Source: Hygrophila difformis
Lineage: Eukaryota > Streptophyta > Magnoliopsida > Lamiales > Acanthaceae
Direction of reading: 5' to 3'
Assembly (NCBI GenBank): GCA_030278955.1
Contig: JAOANR010000001.1
Coordinates: 37,459,708 to 37,523,707, forward strand
DNA: 64,000 nucleotides
Shown in pieces: positions 42,717 through 56,300 of the stretch (positions within the stretch are counted from its first letter, which is position 1; each line of letters starts with the position of its first letter). The position numbers and the translations under genes were made by a program. A model generated the notes under the pieces. That model saw only the letters and a program-made list of their open reading frames with translations. It was not told the DNA's origin and ran no database searches.

Positions 42717-45700
42717 ATGGCACCCAGAGGAAGAGCGAGAGCCCAACCTGTTCCCCAAACTCCTACTGAGACACCACCAAACGTTACGGAACCGAATCAA
42801 CCTGAGGAGCAACAACCAGAGGAACAACCCCAAGGTGCGCAGGACACCCCCGCACCGAACAATGTGGGCGATCGTCTTCGGACGATAGAAGAGGTGTTGA
42901 TTGCGCTAGGAAACGCGCAAGTCAACCAGGGCCAAGCTGCGGCGGTACCTCCGCCCCAAGCTCGCCCTAACTACTTGGCGATGGTGAACCCTTACCAGCC
43001 GCCCCACTATGCTGGTGAGGAGGATCCAGCCAAACTGGAAGAGTGGATCCGGACCTTCGACAAGCTGCTGGGAGCGGTCAAGTGTCCGGAAGGAGAGAGA
43101 GTGCATGTCGCCTCATACTACTTGGGCGGCGAAGCTGATGACTGGTGGCAGGCTACACAAGCCAAATTGACGGAGGATGACGAGCCCTACTCATGGGCAG
43201 AGATGATGGAACTGCTCAGGGACCGATTCTATCCCCTGAGTACCAAGTCGGCGATGTATGAAGAATTCCTGTCACTGAAGCAAGGGGGCCATACCGTACA
43301 GGAGTATTATACTCGCTTCAAGGAGCTGGTGAGATTCGCACCAAGACTGGTGCCCACTGATGCGGAGAAAGCACAGAAGTTCGAGATGGGACTGAACCTG
43401 TCTGTTCGCGAGGTGATCGCGGGGGTACACTACCCCGACTTGCAAGCTGTGTATGACCGCGCGGTGGCAGTAGCGCGTGTGCAGCAACTGAAGAGAAGGG
43501 TGACTGGGGAGTCCAGCAGGGGTCCCCAAGACAAGAGGAATCGGGACTCGAGAAGCGAGAACAACACTGGAAGAAACGAACAGCGGAGAGGGCCGAATAG
43601 GCCCCAACAAAACAACAATGGGAGGAGGTTTAATCAAGAAGATCCGGTACCACCCTGCCCAAGATGCGGACGACCCCATCTGGCGAGGGGATGCCCACAA
43701 CAGGGAGCTTGCTTCCGATGTGGTCGAATGGGCCACATTTGACGGGAATGCCGAACCAGGGTCGAGAACATAACGAAAAGGGACGATCTGGTCGCGGGAC
43801 ATGAACAACCTCAGAATCAAAACGGGCGGAATGGGAATAACCAAGGGTATAGACCCCCTCAAAATAGACTGCAGAATCAGAACCAGAACCAACGACCTCC
43901 GCCCCCTCAAAATCAAAACCAACAGCAAAACCAGCAGCCGAATGCGAATCAGCAGGGCAATCAAGGACGCCCCATGGGGAGGCTTAACGTGGTGAATCAA
44001 GCGGACGTGCCTGCGCAAGGAGAAGTGATGGCAGGTACATTCTTTGTTTTGAACACGCCCCTTAGAGTTTTATTTGATTCCGGAGCTAGTTGCTCAATCA
44101 TAGCATCAAGAGTAGCGCCTGAGTTAGATCTACCTAAGTGCGAGAGAATTAGCTTAGGAATTCAACTGCCTTCAGGAGAAGTAGTATCTTGCTCTAAACG
44201 ATATAACGGAATTCCTATAGTGATAAAGAACGTAGAATTCTTCGCGAACTTAGTAGAATTTAACTTAAGAGACTTTGACATTATACTGGGGATGGATTGG
44301 TTATCCCAGTATAAGGCGGTGATCGAATGCCAAAAGCAAAAGATCACCTTGTCAAAAAGTAGGGGAAAGAGAGTTATCTTTTACTCTCAGCCCCCTAAGA
44401 AGAGTAACAAAATCGTGAGCGCACTAAAACTAAGTAACTTGATGCGTAAGGGGTATGCGCTATATGCGTGCTATGTGAACAACCTTGAGGCGGAAGAGAG
44501 CAAGGTTGACAGCATCCCAGTGGTAAGAGAATACCCGGACGTGTTCCCCGAAGACGTCCCGGGCATGCCACCTGAGAGAGATCTTGAATTCACGATAGAT
44601 CTCATTCCGGGAACAGAGCCTGTCTCGAAAGCTCCGTACCGGATGGCACCACTGGAAATGAAGGAGTTAAAGGAACAACTCGAGGAACTGTTAGGAAAGG
44701 TTACATAAGACCGAGTACATCCCCTTGGGGAGCACCGGTCTTATTTGTAAAGAAGAAAGACGGAGGACTACGTCTTTGCATAGATTACCGGGGATTGAAC
44801 CAAGTAACCATCAAGAATAAATACCCCCTGCCGAGAATTGAGGATCTATTTGATCAACTGAAGGGAGCTTCAGTTTTCTCGAAGATCGATTTGCGATCTG
44901 GGTATCACCAGTTGAGGATCGCGGAGAAGGACATCCCGAAGACGGCGTTTCGAACTCGTTATGGTCATTACGAGTTCACTGTGTTATCCTTCGGGTTAAC
45001 AAATGCTCCGGCCATGTTCATGAATCTCATGAACAACGTGTTCCGAGAATTGTTAGATCAGTGCGTCGTAGTGTTTATCGACGACATTCTGATCTACTCG
45101 AAGAGCGAGGAAGAGCATGCCCAACACTTACACCAAGTGTTAGGGATCTTGCGAAAGAATCAATTATACGGCAAGTTGTCAAAATGCGACTTCTGGTTAA
45201 AGGAAGTGGCATTTCTCGGACACATAGTATCCGCTGATGGAGTATCAGTGGATCCGGCGAAAGTGTCTGCCGTAACTGAATGGGCAGCACCGACGAGTCC
45301 AACGGAAATCAGGAGATTCCTTGGATTAGCTGGGTACTATAGGCGATTCATGAAGGATTTCTCGAGAATCGCCCGCCCCTTGACCCAGCTACTGAAGAAA
45401 TGAGCAAAGTACGAGTGGACCGAAGCATGTGAGACTGCGTTTCAAGAGTTGAAGAAACGACTCACAACCACACCCGTATTAACACTACCATCAGAGAATG
45501 GTGACTTCGAAGTGTATAGCGATGCTTCGAAGGAAGGTCTAGGTTGCGTTTTGATGCAAGACTCGAGAGTCGTAGCATATGTATCACGCCAACTTAAACC
45601 TCACGAAGAGAATTACCCGACACACGACCTGGAGTTGGCAGCGGTCGTTTTCGCTCTAAAGATATGGAGACATTATCTTTATGGGCGAAAGTGTCGAATG

Positions 45701-47440
45701 TTCACCGACCACAAGAGTTTGAAGTATATATTCACTCAGAAGGAGTTGAATTTACGACAACAAAGGTGGTTGGAACTCATCAAAGACTACGATTTAGAGA
45801 TAGCTTACCACGAAGGGAAGGCGAACGTGGTAGCCGATGCCTTAAGCCGGAAAACCCAACACGTGACAAACTCGTTGGTCATTCCGCCGGCATTGTACAT
45901 GGACTTAGCAAGATTGGATTTAGAACTTGTGCACCCGGGCACTGTGAGTGAAACGATCAACGCAATGATCGTAGAAACTCCGATATTAGACGAGATTCGA
46001 CTCGCTCAACCGGGCAACGCGAAGTTGGAGAAGATAAAGGGGTACACTGCCGAAGGAAAGGCAATCGGATTTGCTATCCACGAGGATGGAAGCATCCGTT
46101 TTAAGGGGAGATGGTGTGTGCCTCAGAAGTGTGCTGAACTGAAGCAAAGGTTGATGGAGGAAGGGCACAACACGCCATATTCCGTACATCCCGGTGGCGA
46201 CAAGCTATACAAAGATCTGAAGAAGATCTATTGGTGGCCGGGAATGAAGAAGGAAGTGGCAAGCTTCGTAGCGAAATGTCTCACCTGCCAAAGGGTTAAG
46301 GCAGTGCGACATAAACCCCTAGGATTGATGCAACCGCTAGAAATCCCAAGTTGGAAATGGGATAGTATCTCGATGGACTTTGTCTCGGGATTACCACGAT
46401 CACCGAAAGGCATGAACAAAATTTGGGTGATTGTGGATAGGCTAACGAAGACGGCCTTATTTATCCCAATGAAAGACACGTGGACTATGGACCAACTGGC
46501 CCGAGCCTACGTTGATAATGTGGTACGCCGACATGGAGTACCACATGATATCATTTCCGATAGAGACAGTAGATTTGTCTCTCATTTCTGGACGGAGCTA
46601 CAAAAAGCTCTCGGTACTCAAATCAAAATGAGCACCGCATTCCACCCGATGACGGATGGACAAACCGAGAGGACAATCCAAACACTAGAAGACATGCTGA
46701 GAGCATGCGTGTTGGAATTTAAGGGAAATTGGGAATCCCATTTACCCTTAATTGAGTTCTCGTATAATAATAGCTACCATGCTAGCATTGGCATGGCACC
46801 ATTCGAGGCGTTGTATGGACGAAGGTGCCGAAGTCCGTTGAGCTGGGAAGAAAACGATAAGTCCGTGGTGGTGGGACCACAACTTATCGAAGACATGGCT
46901 CAACAAATCAAGGTGATTCAAGGAAAGATGAAAGCCGCACAAGATCGTCAAAAGAGTTATGCCGACGTGAGACGACGAGACCTAGAATTTCAAGTGGGAG
47001 ATAGGGTCATGCTCAAGATATCACCCATGAAGGGGGTGATGCGCTTTGGCAAAAGAGGAAAGTTGAGTCCTCGATACATAGGACCTTACAAAATTCTAGA
47101 ACGAGTCGGAACTCTAGCCTACCGACTGGCTTTACCGCCACAATTAGATCAAGTCCATAATGTCTTCCATGTTTCACAACTAAAGAAGCACGTGCCGGAC
47201 CCGACACATGTACTTCAACCAGAGATAATCGAACTCGACGAAGATTTAACTTACGAGGAAGTTCCAGTGCGAATTTTAGACGTTAAGGAACGAGTTACGA
47301 GAAACAAGACCGTCAAAATGGTCAAAGTTCTTTGGTCGAATCACGAGAGTGAGACGGCAACGTGGGAGGTAGAATCAGACATGAGAGAACGTTACCCGAC
47401 CTTATTCCAAACCGACCCCGACACAGTTATGGGGACATAA
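42717..47440 (+). pseudogene. Tekay-type gag-pol, decayed
   Basis: Starts ATGGCACCCAGAGG. Gag (DDWWQATQ, LRDRFYP) is followed by a CCHC knuckle (CFRCGRMGH), then protease (LFDSGASCSII near 44070), reverse transcriptase ([11 protein letters not shown] near 45078), RNase H ([12 protein letters not shown] near 45510), integrase ([32 protein letters not shown]) and a C-terminal chromodomain-like segment (ILDVKER...ATWEVESDM). Three lesions break it: TGA at 43740-43742 where Arg is expected, a 1-bp loss near 44697, and TGA at 45401-45403. No 5' LTR precedes it in the window. Confidence 0.88.
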
Positions 47441-47675
47441 CTGCAATCTTAAGGGAGAGAGGATGTCACACCGCACATTTTACGAACTTTTGTAAACTTT
47501 TGAACTACGTTATGGCTTGATCCCTTTATCGGGTACGTAGGCAGCTTAGAAGTTTGTTTCTAAGTTCAGTCACAAAATAATAAAATAAACAAAAGACCTT
47601 AGCACGAGAAAAGCCGAACGAGAAAAAGCCGAAACACAACTTCGAGGACGAAGTTGATTCTTAAGGAGGGTAGAC
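47441..47675 (+). other. Mosaic Tekay 3' end with two PPT/LTR starts
   Basis: A first purine tract (TTAAGGGAGAGAGGA) and LTR-like start TGTCACACCGC lie at 47465. The following 150 bp resemble the first part of the LTR at 36837 (GAACTACGT...GGCTTGATCCC, GGGTACGTAGGCAGCTT). The sequence then returns to a second internal end (TTCGAGGACGAAG, TTAAGGAGGGTAGAC) before the complete LTR at 47676. Confidence 0.6.
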
Positions 47676-50288
47676 TGTAATACCCGTGAATTTTATAACA
47701 TAAATAAATAAATAAATACAATAAATAAATAAATAAATAAATACAATAACCAAATAAATACAATAAAGAAATAAATAAAGAAATAAGTAAATATATTAAA
47801 ATGAAATAATTAAATATAGACGAAATGAGAAATAGAATTAATTAAATTAAACAAGGGAAATTAAACAAAGTCGTAGACGGAAACCCGACATCAATAAACT
47901 CGAGAATCCGAGCCAAAATGTGAAATTAGATCCGAAAGAAATGACGACACGAAATAGGAACCCAAGGAGAGTCCGGAAATCGGAATCCGGGAACATAGGG
48001 GGATAGAAACCCGAAAGAGAGGAGGAAACGCACGACGGATCGCACGACCCGCCCGGACCGAAGTCCAGGCGAGTCTGGCGCGCTGGCCGCGCGCTAAAGG
48101 GGCATATAGCGCGCCAACCCCGCGCCAGCTCCCAGATTTGCCCGATTGCGTGAATCTCTCGGCCGAACGCGGATTTTCCGACTTCGGTTGAACGTCTTGC
48201 GGCTCAAGACCTTAGACTTGGTCTTTGGACGCCCTAGGACTCAGACCTCTATAAATAAACTCCTTCGGAGACCCGAAAACACTTTTTCAAAAACCCTACG
48301 ATACCACACACAAAAGCGAAATCCCGGAGGCCACGAAGGCACCAAGAAGGCACCAAGGCAGCACCTTTTGGACGAAAGTCGACAGATCTCCAACGTTTGG
48401 TAAGCCTCGATCTAATCTTTTTCAATACATGATTCGAAAACGAATCCTAACCCCCGTCTTTCCCTTTCTACACCACGAATCGAATCTAGGACGTAGAACC
48501 CGGCGAACGGAGAGGAGAGGAGGTGAACTGGAAGCCACGCCTACGAAATAGACATCCCCCGGCATCCAAAAATCAGTAAGTTAATACTTACATGGGTTTG
48601 GGTGATTAAAACATGTTGAACTAATTTAAATTAATCAAGAACATAAAATCTGTCAACATGAAAACCCTACCGGCGCAACAGTCTTGATGAATTTTTCCGA
48701 ACCTTAAAACGACTTCAAACAGAAAAACTTAAAAGACGAAAAACGTTCCTAAGGCGTAGATCTAGATACTGTAAAATTTTCAGAATTTTTAAGAACGTTT
48801 TGATATGTGAAATCCATCGAAAACCGAACTGTTAAAACTTAGATGTTGAATTTCTTGACAAAATTTAGGTTAGATCTTGATCGCATTTTTGAACATGTTT
48901 TTAGACTGAATTAGATCTTTTGCCAAACATGAAAGTTGTAGATAAACGTCTTAAGATGGTCTCTGTAAAATTTCATCACATTTGGAGTTGAGTTGCCATG
49001 GTAGAATTCGAAATCTCTAAACTGTGGTCTGTGAAATCCGAACAGATTTAAGTTTCTGTAAAAATCTATGTTTTTGACCTATTTCGGTATCTCGGATTGA
49101 AAACGTTAAAACATAAAAGTTGTAGATCTCGACGTTTCTGAGTCAGTCGTGAAATTTCGGAATTTTTGGAATTAAACCTGATTTTAGACGAATTTTGGAA
49201 TAAACTGTGAGTTACCAGAAACCAAATCTTGAAATCTTGAAATCTTGTTGAAACGTGAGATTAACCTTTAGGGTTGAGGCAAATTGAGATATTGTGTTTA
49301 AATTAATTAAAATTGAAATCAGATTTTGAAAGTAAAATCCCCTTACAAACTTGATAAACTAAAATTAGGGGTGAGTGCTCTGCAGAGTGCCCCCTAACGA
49401 TTCACTTCGTGCCGTAATGGACGATGGTGACCCCGCGCGCTAAACTTGAAATATGATATTGCCAAAACGGCGAGATATAGAGCCTACACTCTCGAGAATA
49501 TCCACATGGGTTTCCCGAGGCTCCGGAGTGGTACTGGGTATGGCTGATACGGCTGCGGCCGCCGGGCTACCGGCTAAACTTGTTGACATCGCGATGCTAT
49601 CGTGAAACTTGAAATACCAAATCGGGAATGTAATGGGGATGTTAAAATTTGATTAATTAGATTAAATTATGTTGTCCAATTAAATTATTTAAATGCTTTA
49701 TTTAAATTATGGCTATTGTTCTAAATTATGTGAAATGTGTTGTGAAATAGAGCCTGGAATAAATTATAGTTACTTAGATTTAATTGGATATTATGTTATT
49801 ATCATGTTTTGATAAAGTATTAAATCAATGGCTTTAAAACCCCAAAATCATGCATGTGTTAACTTACTCAGCAAGTGTGCTGATAAACCCGTTTTTATTC
49901 CATTTTCTTACAGAGTATGTAGAATGAGCATGATCACTTCGTGCATGGGATTTTGGGAATATTTTGCTCTTGATATTTTGATAATGGACATTTGATTTTT
50001 ATTTCTGCATTAGACGTTAGAATAAATGGGCCTGTTTAACCCGTGTTTTGGCCATGTCGGCCCTATTTACATTTTCCGCTGCAATACTATACTTAAATAC
50101 TATTTCCGCTGCGCTATGATATTATTATTTTCGAATTATATTATATGGGCTGTTTTGAATGCTTTAAATATTTTAAATACTGAAATCACTAGCCTTGCAT
50201 TTCTTTAGTAAGCCGGAGAAACCGTGTCTTACTAGGGAGGTGTGGCGGTGACACCCCGACCTGGGTGACCAAAAACCGGGGTGTTACA
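47676..50288 (+). mobile_element. Tekay/Del-type LTR
   Basis: The LTR begins TGTAATACCCGTG after a purine tract and ends CCGGGGTGTTACA. An AAATA/AATAC microsatellite lies near its start, a GC-rich block at 48040-48140, and a stem-loop AGGGG...CCCCT at about 49366-49398. No gene is supported. Sequence after 50288 belongs to the family 2 F-box region. Confidence 0.75.
47698..47818 (+). repeat. AAATA-type microsatellite
   Basis: Imperfect AAAT and AATAC repeats, followed by AAATAAAG units, inside the Tekay LTR. Confidence 0.8.
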
Positions 50289-50572
50289 CATACTGAGTAT
50301 GTCAACAGCATATTTTTGGCCTGACAGTCACTTATTCATCTCGGACTGTACAGACATCTTTTCGAAGGGGAAAGCAAGTAAAAATTGTTTGGAGGATCTC
50401 GAAAGTTGAGTTCCATTTTAGGGAAAGCAGTAAATTACATCCACTACAAGAGATTCTCATGCAGTTAGTACTAACCTGCACACAAAAGGAGAATTCCCTT
50501 ATATGATGTTTACACTAAAAACTAAAATAAGATAAAGCAGTGCTAGGATTCACCCTTCTCATTTCCTCTTTC

Positions 50573-52420
50573 TCAGAACATGTACCTGCTCCAGTGGATG
50601 AAACTTGTCAGTTCACACCGCAGACACCAGCCATAATGGTCTCTCATGGGTTCATGCCTCCTTGGGCAGAAGACTCTGGCTTCTTGGCCTGCGAACAAGT
50701 CAGGGGTGTTCGGATTATCTGCCATCCATGAGAGGGTGTTGGTGGACGTGTATGTCAGGATTGATCTGTGGGTCACCATTCTTTCTATCATCCGAAACCC
50801 CTGATTAACCTGACTTTCATCTGTTTTACTCATGAGCATCAACCCACGGGTAAAGATTGATGCCTTGTGATTGTCCTCGATACCTAATCGCAGCAATTCG
50901 CAGGCCTGCTCCTCATCCCCTTCTGCAAATGCTTGGAGTGCTGGGATGATTTGAAGATTGAAATTTCCTGCTTTCACACATGTTTGCAGGAATCTCGCCT
51001 TCTGCCACCGAATTCTTTCCTGCCACTGCTTCACGGTGGAAGTGTCCAGCTCGCATCGTTTGTACACGATGGCGAGGTTCCCTGCGTCTCTAAGCTTTTT
51101 GCATGTTTCCTGCACAGTGAATACTCCCCTGATTTCATCCTCGCCTATTCGGGAGAGGATTTCGCCGAGGAGCTCCTCTGGCAGGTCCAACAGTTGGGTT
51201 CCTCCCCGTGCCCTATTTGGATTTGGGAAATTGTTGCCCCTGAAAGGATGAAAAGTGATGAATCCAATTTTCATAATTTCCACAAAAATTATTCAAGTTT
51301 TAAAACCAACATCCTCACATTTAGAGCTTTGCTCTAAATGTGAAGTTGTTAAATTTCCCACTTGAATTTTAATATAAAGCATGGGTAAATAATTTTTGGG
51401 TGGACTAAAGAGTCCAAAATAGAAAATGGTCATTGGACCAAAAATCTTTTTAATGGGCCTTAAGGCCCAAGAGTTGGATTTTTCAATTTTATTAAACAAG
51501 CTCGAGATGCTTGTTGAAAATGGAATGAGATGAATGGATGTAGGCGGAATGCTCGAATATTGGAGTGTGCAGTGGAGACGTGGCGGAATGGATCTGCTAT
51601 TTCTGGACTGCCTGGACTCTCTTTGGACAGTTAAAACATTTCCAAAAATTTGCAGACACTATTTGTAATTTAAAGGGGTTGACTTATTTTATTTAAGAAA
51701 GGTGGGGGTGTGGGTGGTCCCATTTTGGATTTTAAAATGATAGCAGTTATATGTGGCAAAAATACTGCTACTTAACTCACACTCTAGTTCTATTGGGAAC
51801 AAAAAGATAAGTCAAACATAATACCCATTAACTATTTTTGTCTTTTTCCAAAAGGTTGCTTTTATTAAAAAGTGGGAGTCTCTCATTGGGTGTTTGTACT
51901 ATGTTCCCATAAATAAACAAACACTTATTCCCCAAGAGATCTCTGACACATAAGCAAAAATGCCAAAAAGGCCTTCTACTTTAATGCTTCAAACTAACAC
52001 TGCAGATATGCACATCAAGATCAAAACAAAGTCTTGAACAAGAACATCAAAAATTCAACCCTATTATGTCAAAAGCTCAAGAATAGAAAAACTAATAACA
52101 TCATGGTGCTCGAAACAGCACCCTAACATTCATCAGTTTGTCTTTTCAAGTTTTAAACTTCAAAATTTTAACCCCTTAACAGTTATTAATGATTTCAACA
52201 GGGTTTCAAAGCATTCCTTAAAACCGAGAGTATTCACAACCCAAAACAGAAAAACAAACGTGCACACAAGCCACATTATGCCATTCATATGCCAAAATAA
52301 AAAGAGACAAGAAAATCGCAAGAGCCATGAACGGGGACGGATGGGCTTTTACCCTGCCCTGTTTGGTTCAGGTCGGGGTAAGGGTCCCAAGTTTGGAAAG
52401 ATCCTAAGCAATCTGTCCAT
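50573..52420 (-). CDS. F-box protein in family 2 element (two exons)
   Basis: Proposed exon 1 is 52420-52353 (MDRLLRIFPN..., donor GTAAAAG) and exon 2 is 51239-50573 after acceptor CCTTTCAG. Both are phase 2, giving a 244-aa protein, close to the family 1 units (242-256). The exon 2 reading is firm: F-box (LPEELLGEILSRIG), a helical middle with AGNFNLQIIPALQAF and EDNHKASIF, then FAGQ, Cys-x3-His (CPRRH) and Cys-x2-Cys (CLRC). The exon 1 assignment is inference from splice sites and frame; without it, exon 2 could start at an ATG at 51281. A palindrome-TATA promoter lies upstream near 52570. Confidence 0.7.
51315..51343 (-). repeat. PPT-like hairpin in F-box intron
   Basis: On the - strand, TCACATTTAGAGC and GCTCTAAATGTGA form 13-bp arms around a 3-nt loop and are followed by GGATGTTGG. 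It lies about 75 nt upstream of the exon 2 acceptor and matches the hairpins at 5710, 27318 and 53260. Confidence 0.75.
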
Positions 52421-53259
52421 AGTTTCCCCTTGAAAAAGGAAGGGTTGTTGCGAAGAACACGGTGGTGTTCGTTCGGAAGAGAAGAGAGTGAGAGGGGGAA
52501 GGAGAAGTTGGAGCGTCGTATGGAACTGAAGAGAGTGCAAGGAAAAGAGGTGGGAGAGGGGGGTATAAATACTGCAAAACTGGGTCGCAGAATCCGCGAC
52601 TGTGTCGCGGAACAAGGTTTCGCGACCAAGGCTTAGCGACATCAGACATGTCGTGGACTCTGGGTCCGGTCGCGGAGCAGTGCCTCGCGACAGGGGTATC
52701 ACGACTAGGTTTAATAAGGAAATAAAGTCAACGCAGCTGGTCTTGTCGCGGAACAAGGCCTGGTCGCGGGGCATGGCTCCGCGACAGGGTGTATAGCGAC
52801 AGCGACAAGGAGAGTTAGGGACAGATGAGAGTGTGTCGCGGGACTAGACCTGGTCGCGAGGCATGGCCTCGCGACACAGTGGTTACTTCGCGACACACAA
52901 TTTTGAATTTTCAAATTTTCTTGGACTGGGCCCGAGTGTGATGTTGGGCCTGAGTCCATTTTATTCGATTTGGGCCTGAATAAATTCAGTCCAAATAAAT
53001 TCAAAATGCTGGGCTGAAAATTAAGTAATCCACTTGCATAAAATTAGGTTGGATCAGTTCCATTTATCTGCGAAATGTATTCCGAAATTTGAATTGCTTT
53101 AAATTCCGAGAATATTTTCTTAGACTCATGGAATTAATCCAACCAAGAACCTGGTTTTTCATGTTGCTGTTTTTCCACTCCTTCTTTTTGGTGGCTCCAA
53201 ACTTTCTGCAAGACAGATAAATAACATGCATTAGATTTTCTCCAAATATCAACATCCTC
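51344..53259 (-). promoter_or_regulatory. Intron, first exon, promoter and palindromes of family 2 F-box gene
   Basis: Reading leftwards on the - strand: an acceptor-like TCTGTCTTGCAG near 53211-53222; GTCGCG palindromes at 52580-52880; a TATTTATA box near 52565-52572; a CT-rich leader; the proposed first exon at 52420-52353; then about 1.1 kb of intron with no other gene seen. Confidence 0.5.
52580..52880. repeat. GTCGCG palindrome cluster upstream of family 2 F-box gene
   Basis: The best unit is 52853-52875: GTCGCGAGGC, loop ATG, GCCTCGCGAC. Another near 52756-52778 reads GTCGCGGGGC, ATG, GCTCCGCGAC. Others are imperfect. The same class of about 23-bp units fills parts of the family 2 LTR at 62100-62600 and 63310-63640. 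Confidence 0.8.
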
Positions 53260-53287
53260 ACATTTAGAGTCTTGTCACTCTAAATGT
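53260..53287 (-). repeat. PPT-like hairpin just after pol, family 2
   Basis: ACATTTAGAGT and ACTCTAAATGT form 11-bp arms with a 6-nt loop; on the - strand the right arm continues GAGGATGTTGATA. It lies about 90 bp after the pol stop, where a simple Athila element would have its PPT and 3' LTR. Confidence 0.7.
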
Positions 53288-53379
53288 TTAATTGATTTTT
53301 GGATACTTTCTGATCATGAAATGAAATATTAAATATATGTATGAAAATGAGATTTTTATATTTTCAATGCTGTGTCTTA

Positions 53380-56300
53380 TTAGGTGTAAGCCGGGTCCTC
53401 CACTGCCTGGCTTTCTTTCTCCGGATCAAACTGTCCGATGTACTCTTTCAATCGCTGCCCATTCACCACAATGTTGCCCTTGTCAGTTCGGATCCTGAAG
53501 GCTCCATTTTCAAACACTTCTAGCACTTCATGCGGTCCTTCCCATCTGGATTTGAGCTTTCCGGGGAACAGCTTCAACTTAGACTTGAACAACAATACAT
53601 TTTGACCAACATAAAAGTGTTTATGCTTAATCCGGCGATCATGTAACTTCTGGGTCCGCTCCTTGTAAATTCGAGAGCTTTCATAAGCTTGCGCTCGTAT
53701 TTCCTCAATTTCATTGAGGTCCAACTTGCGTTTGCTCTGAGCAACTTTTGGATCGAAGTTGAGCGTTTTGACGGCCCAGTAAGCCTTATGCTCTAACTCT
53801 ACGGGCAAATGACAGGCTTTTCCGAAGATGAGCCTGTATGGAGACATCCCAATGGGAGTCTTGTATGCAGTGTGATATGCCCATAAAGCATCATTGAGCT
53901 TACGTGCCCAATCCTTACGGGTTATCCCAACAGTGGCTTCGAGTATGTGTTTGATTTCGCGATTGGATACTTCGACTTGACCACTAGTTTGGGGATGATA
54001 AGGTGTGCCTATCTTATGGAGGATTCCATTTTTACTCATTAAAGCTTCAAAGGCTTTATTAATAAAGTGTGTTCCTCCATCAGATATCACCACCCTAGGT
54101 ATGCCAAATCGACTAAAAATGTTGTTCTTGAGGAACTTGATGACTTGGCTACCGTCATTGGTTGGTAATGCGACAGCCTCGACCCATTTAGACACGTAAT
54201 CGACAGCCACCAAGATATAGTAGTTTCCTCCAGATGGTGGAAACGGTCCCATGAAGTCAATGCCCCATACATCGAAGATCTCAAGTGTGAGAATCCCCTT
54301 TTGAGGCATCTCATCCCTCTTGGAAATGTTTCCCAATCTTTGGCATTTGTCGCAACCTTTCACAAATGTCCTGCAATCCGCATAGATGTGAGGCCAATAA
54401 AATCCACATTCAAGGACCTTGTGGGCCGTTCGAGTGGGACCGTGGTGACCTCCATACTCTGACTCATGGCATTTCCTGACAATTTGATAGGCTTCATGCT
54501 CGGTTACACACCGCCTGATTATGGAATCGGCGCAGTGTTTGAAAAGATAAGGCTCTTCCCAGAAGTAGTTTAATACATCTCGTTTGAACTTATTCTTCTG
54601 ATGATAGTTCGAAAACGGTGGGATTATTCCGCACGCCAAGAAGTTAGTGATGTCGGAAAACCATGGACAAGCTTGATTATGCAGATGTAATGCGAACAAC
54701 TGTTCATCCGGGAAATCTTCATTGACGGCTTTTTCCTTTTTATCATTTTCTAATCGAGATAAGTGGTCAGCAGCACCATTATCTCGGCCTCGCCTATCTT
54801 TTATTATGATGTTGAATTCTTGCAACAGAAGTACCCACCTGATTAATCGAGGTTTGGCATCTTGTTTGCTAAACAGGTATCTTAATGCAGAATGATCGGT
54901 GTACACTATAGTTTTCGTACCTATTAGATACTGTCTGAATTTATCAAACGCGAAGACTACAACATACATCTCTTTCTCCGTTGTGGTGTAGTTGACTTGG
55001 GCCTCATTCAGGGCATGACTTGCGTAATGAATTACGCAATGTTTCCCATCCTTATGTTGCCCGAGGACCGGACCTACGGCGAGATCACTAGCATCGCACA
55101 TTACCTCGAAAGGTATTGACCAATCGGGTGGTTGCACTATCGGCGCAGAAACTAACATCTTCTTGAGCGTGTCAAAGGCTTGGACACACGCTTCATTTAT
55201 TAAGAAAGCATTTTCTTTACAAAGCAGATTAGTGAGCGGCTTGGCAATTTTAGAGAAATCCTTAATGAATCTCCGGTAAAAACCGGCATGCCCTAAGAAG
55301 CTCCTAACTGACTTGATTGAGTTAGGAAGAGGAAGATTGGAAATGACAGAAACTTTGGCTGGATCAACCTCAATGCCTGCACGAGAAATGCGATGACCTA
55401 ACACTATGCCCTCTGTGACCATAAAATGGCACTTTTCCCAATTTAAAACAAGGTTAGTGTCCTCACATCTCTTTAAAATCTTTGCAAGATTGGTCAAACA
55501 ATCTTCGAACGTATCTCCATACACAGAGAAGTCATCCATGAAGACTTCAATGCATTTTTCGATAAATTCAGAGAAAATAGACATCATGCATCTTTGAAAA
55601 GTGGCAGGTGCATTACACAAACCAAATGGCATCCGTCTATAGGCAAAAGTGCCGTACGGGCAAGTAAAAGTGGTTTTATCATGGTCTTCACTAGAAATAA
55701 CAATCTGATTATATCTAGAATATCCATCCAAAAAGCAATAAAACTCTCTCCCAGCCAAGCTCTCAAGCATCTGATCAATAAATGGCAAAGGAAAATGGTC
55801 CTTGCGGGTGGCCTCATTCAGTTTCCGGTAGTCGATACAAACTCTCCATCCGGTTACTGGCCTGGTTGCAACCTCTTCTCCTTGCTCATTCTTAGTTATG
55901 CACATCCCTCCTCATTTTGGCACGACCTGCACTGGGCTAACCCATTTGCTATCAGAAATAGGATAGATTATGCCAGCATCTAAGAGCTTGATAACCTCTT
56001 TTCTTACCACTTCTTGCATGAGGGGGTTCAAACGCCTCTGAGGCTGACGGGAGGGCTTAAACTCTTCTTCCATTAGAATCCTGTGCATGCAAATAGAGGG
56101 GCTTATTCCTTTTATATCAGAAATGGTCCATCCTATTGCATGTACATGTTTCTTAAGAACGGCCACCAGAGCATTTTCTTGCTCTTGGGAGAGCTTAGCC
56201 GAAACAATCACAGGTAATTTTTTATCTTCTGCGAGAAACGCATACTTGAGATGATCGGGTAGTGTTTTAAGTTCAAGCTCTGGTGGGCATTCAACGGAAG

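Noticed and set aside
52285..52774. Long overlapping - strand frames as an independent gene
   Set aside because: They lack known domains; the part from the ATG at 52420 to the GTAAAAG donor makes better sense as the F-box first exon.
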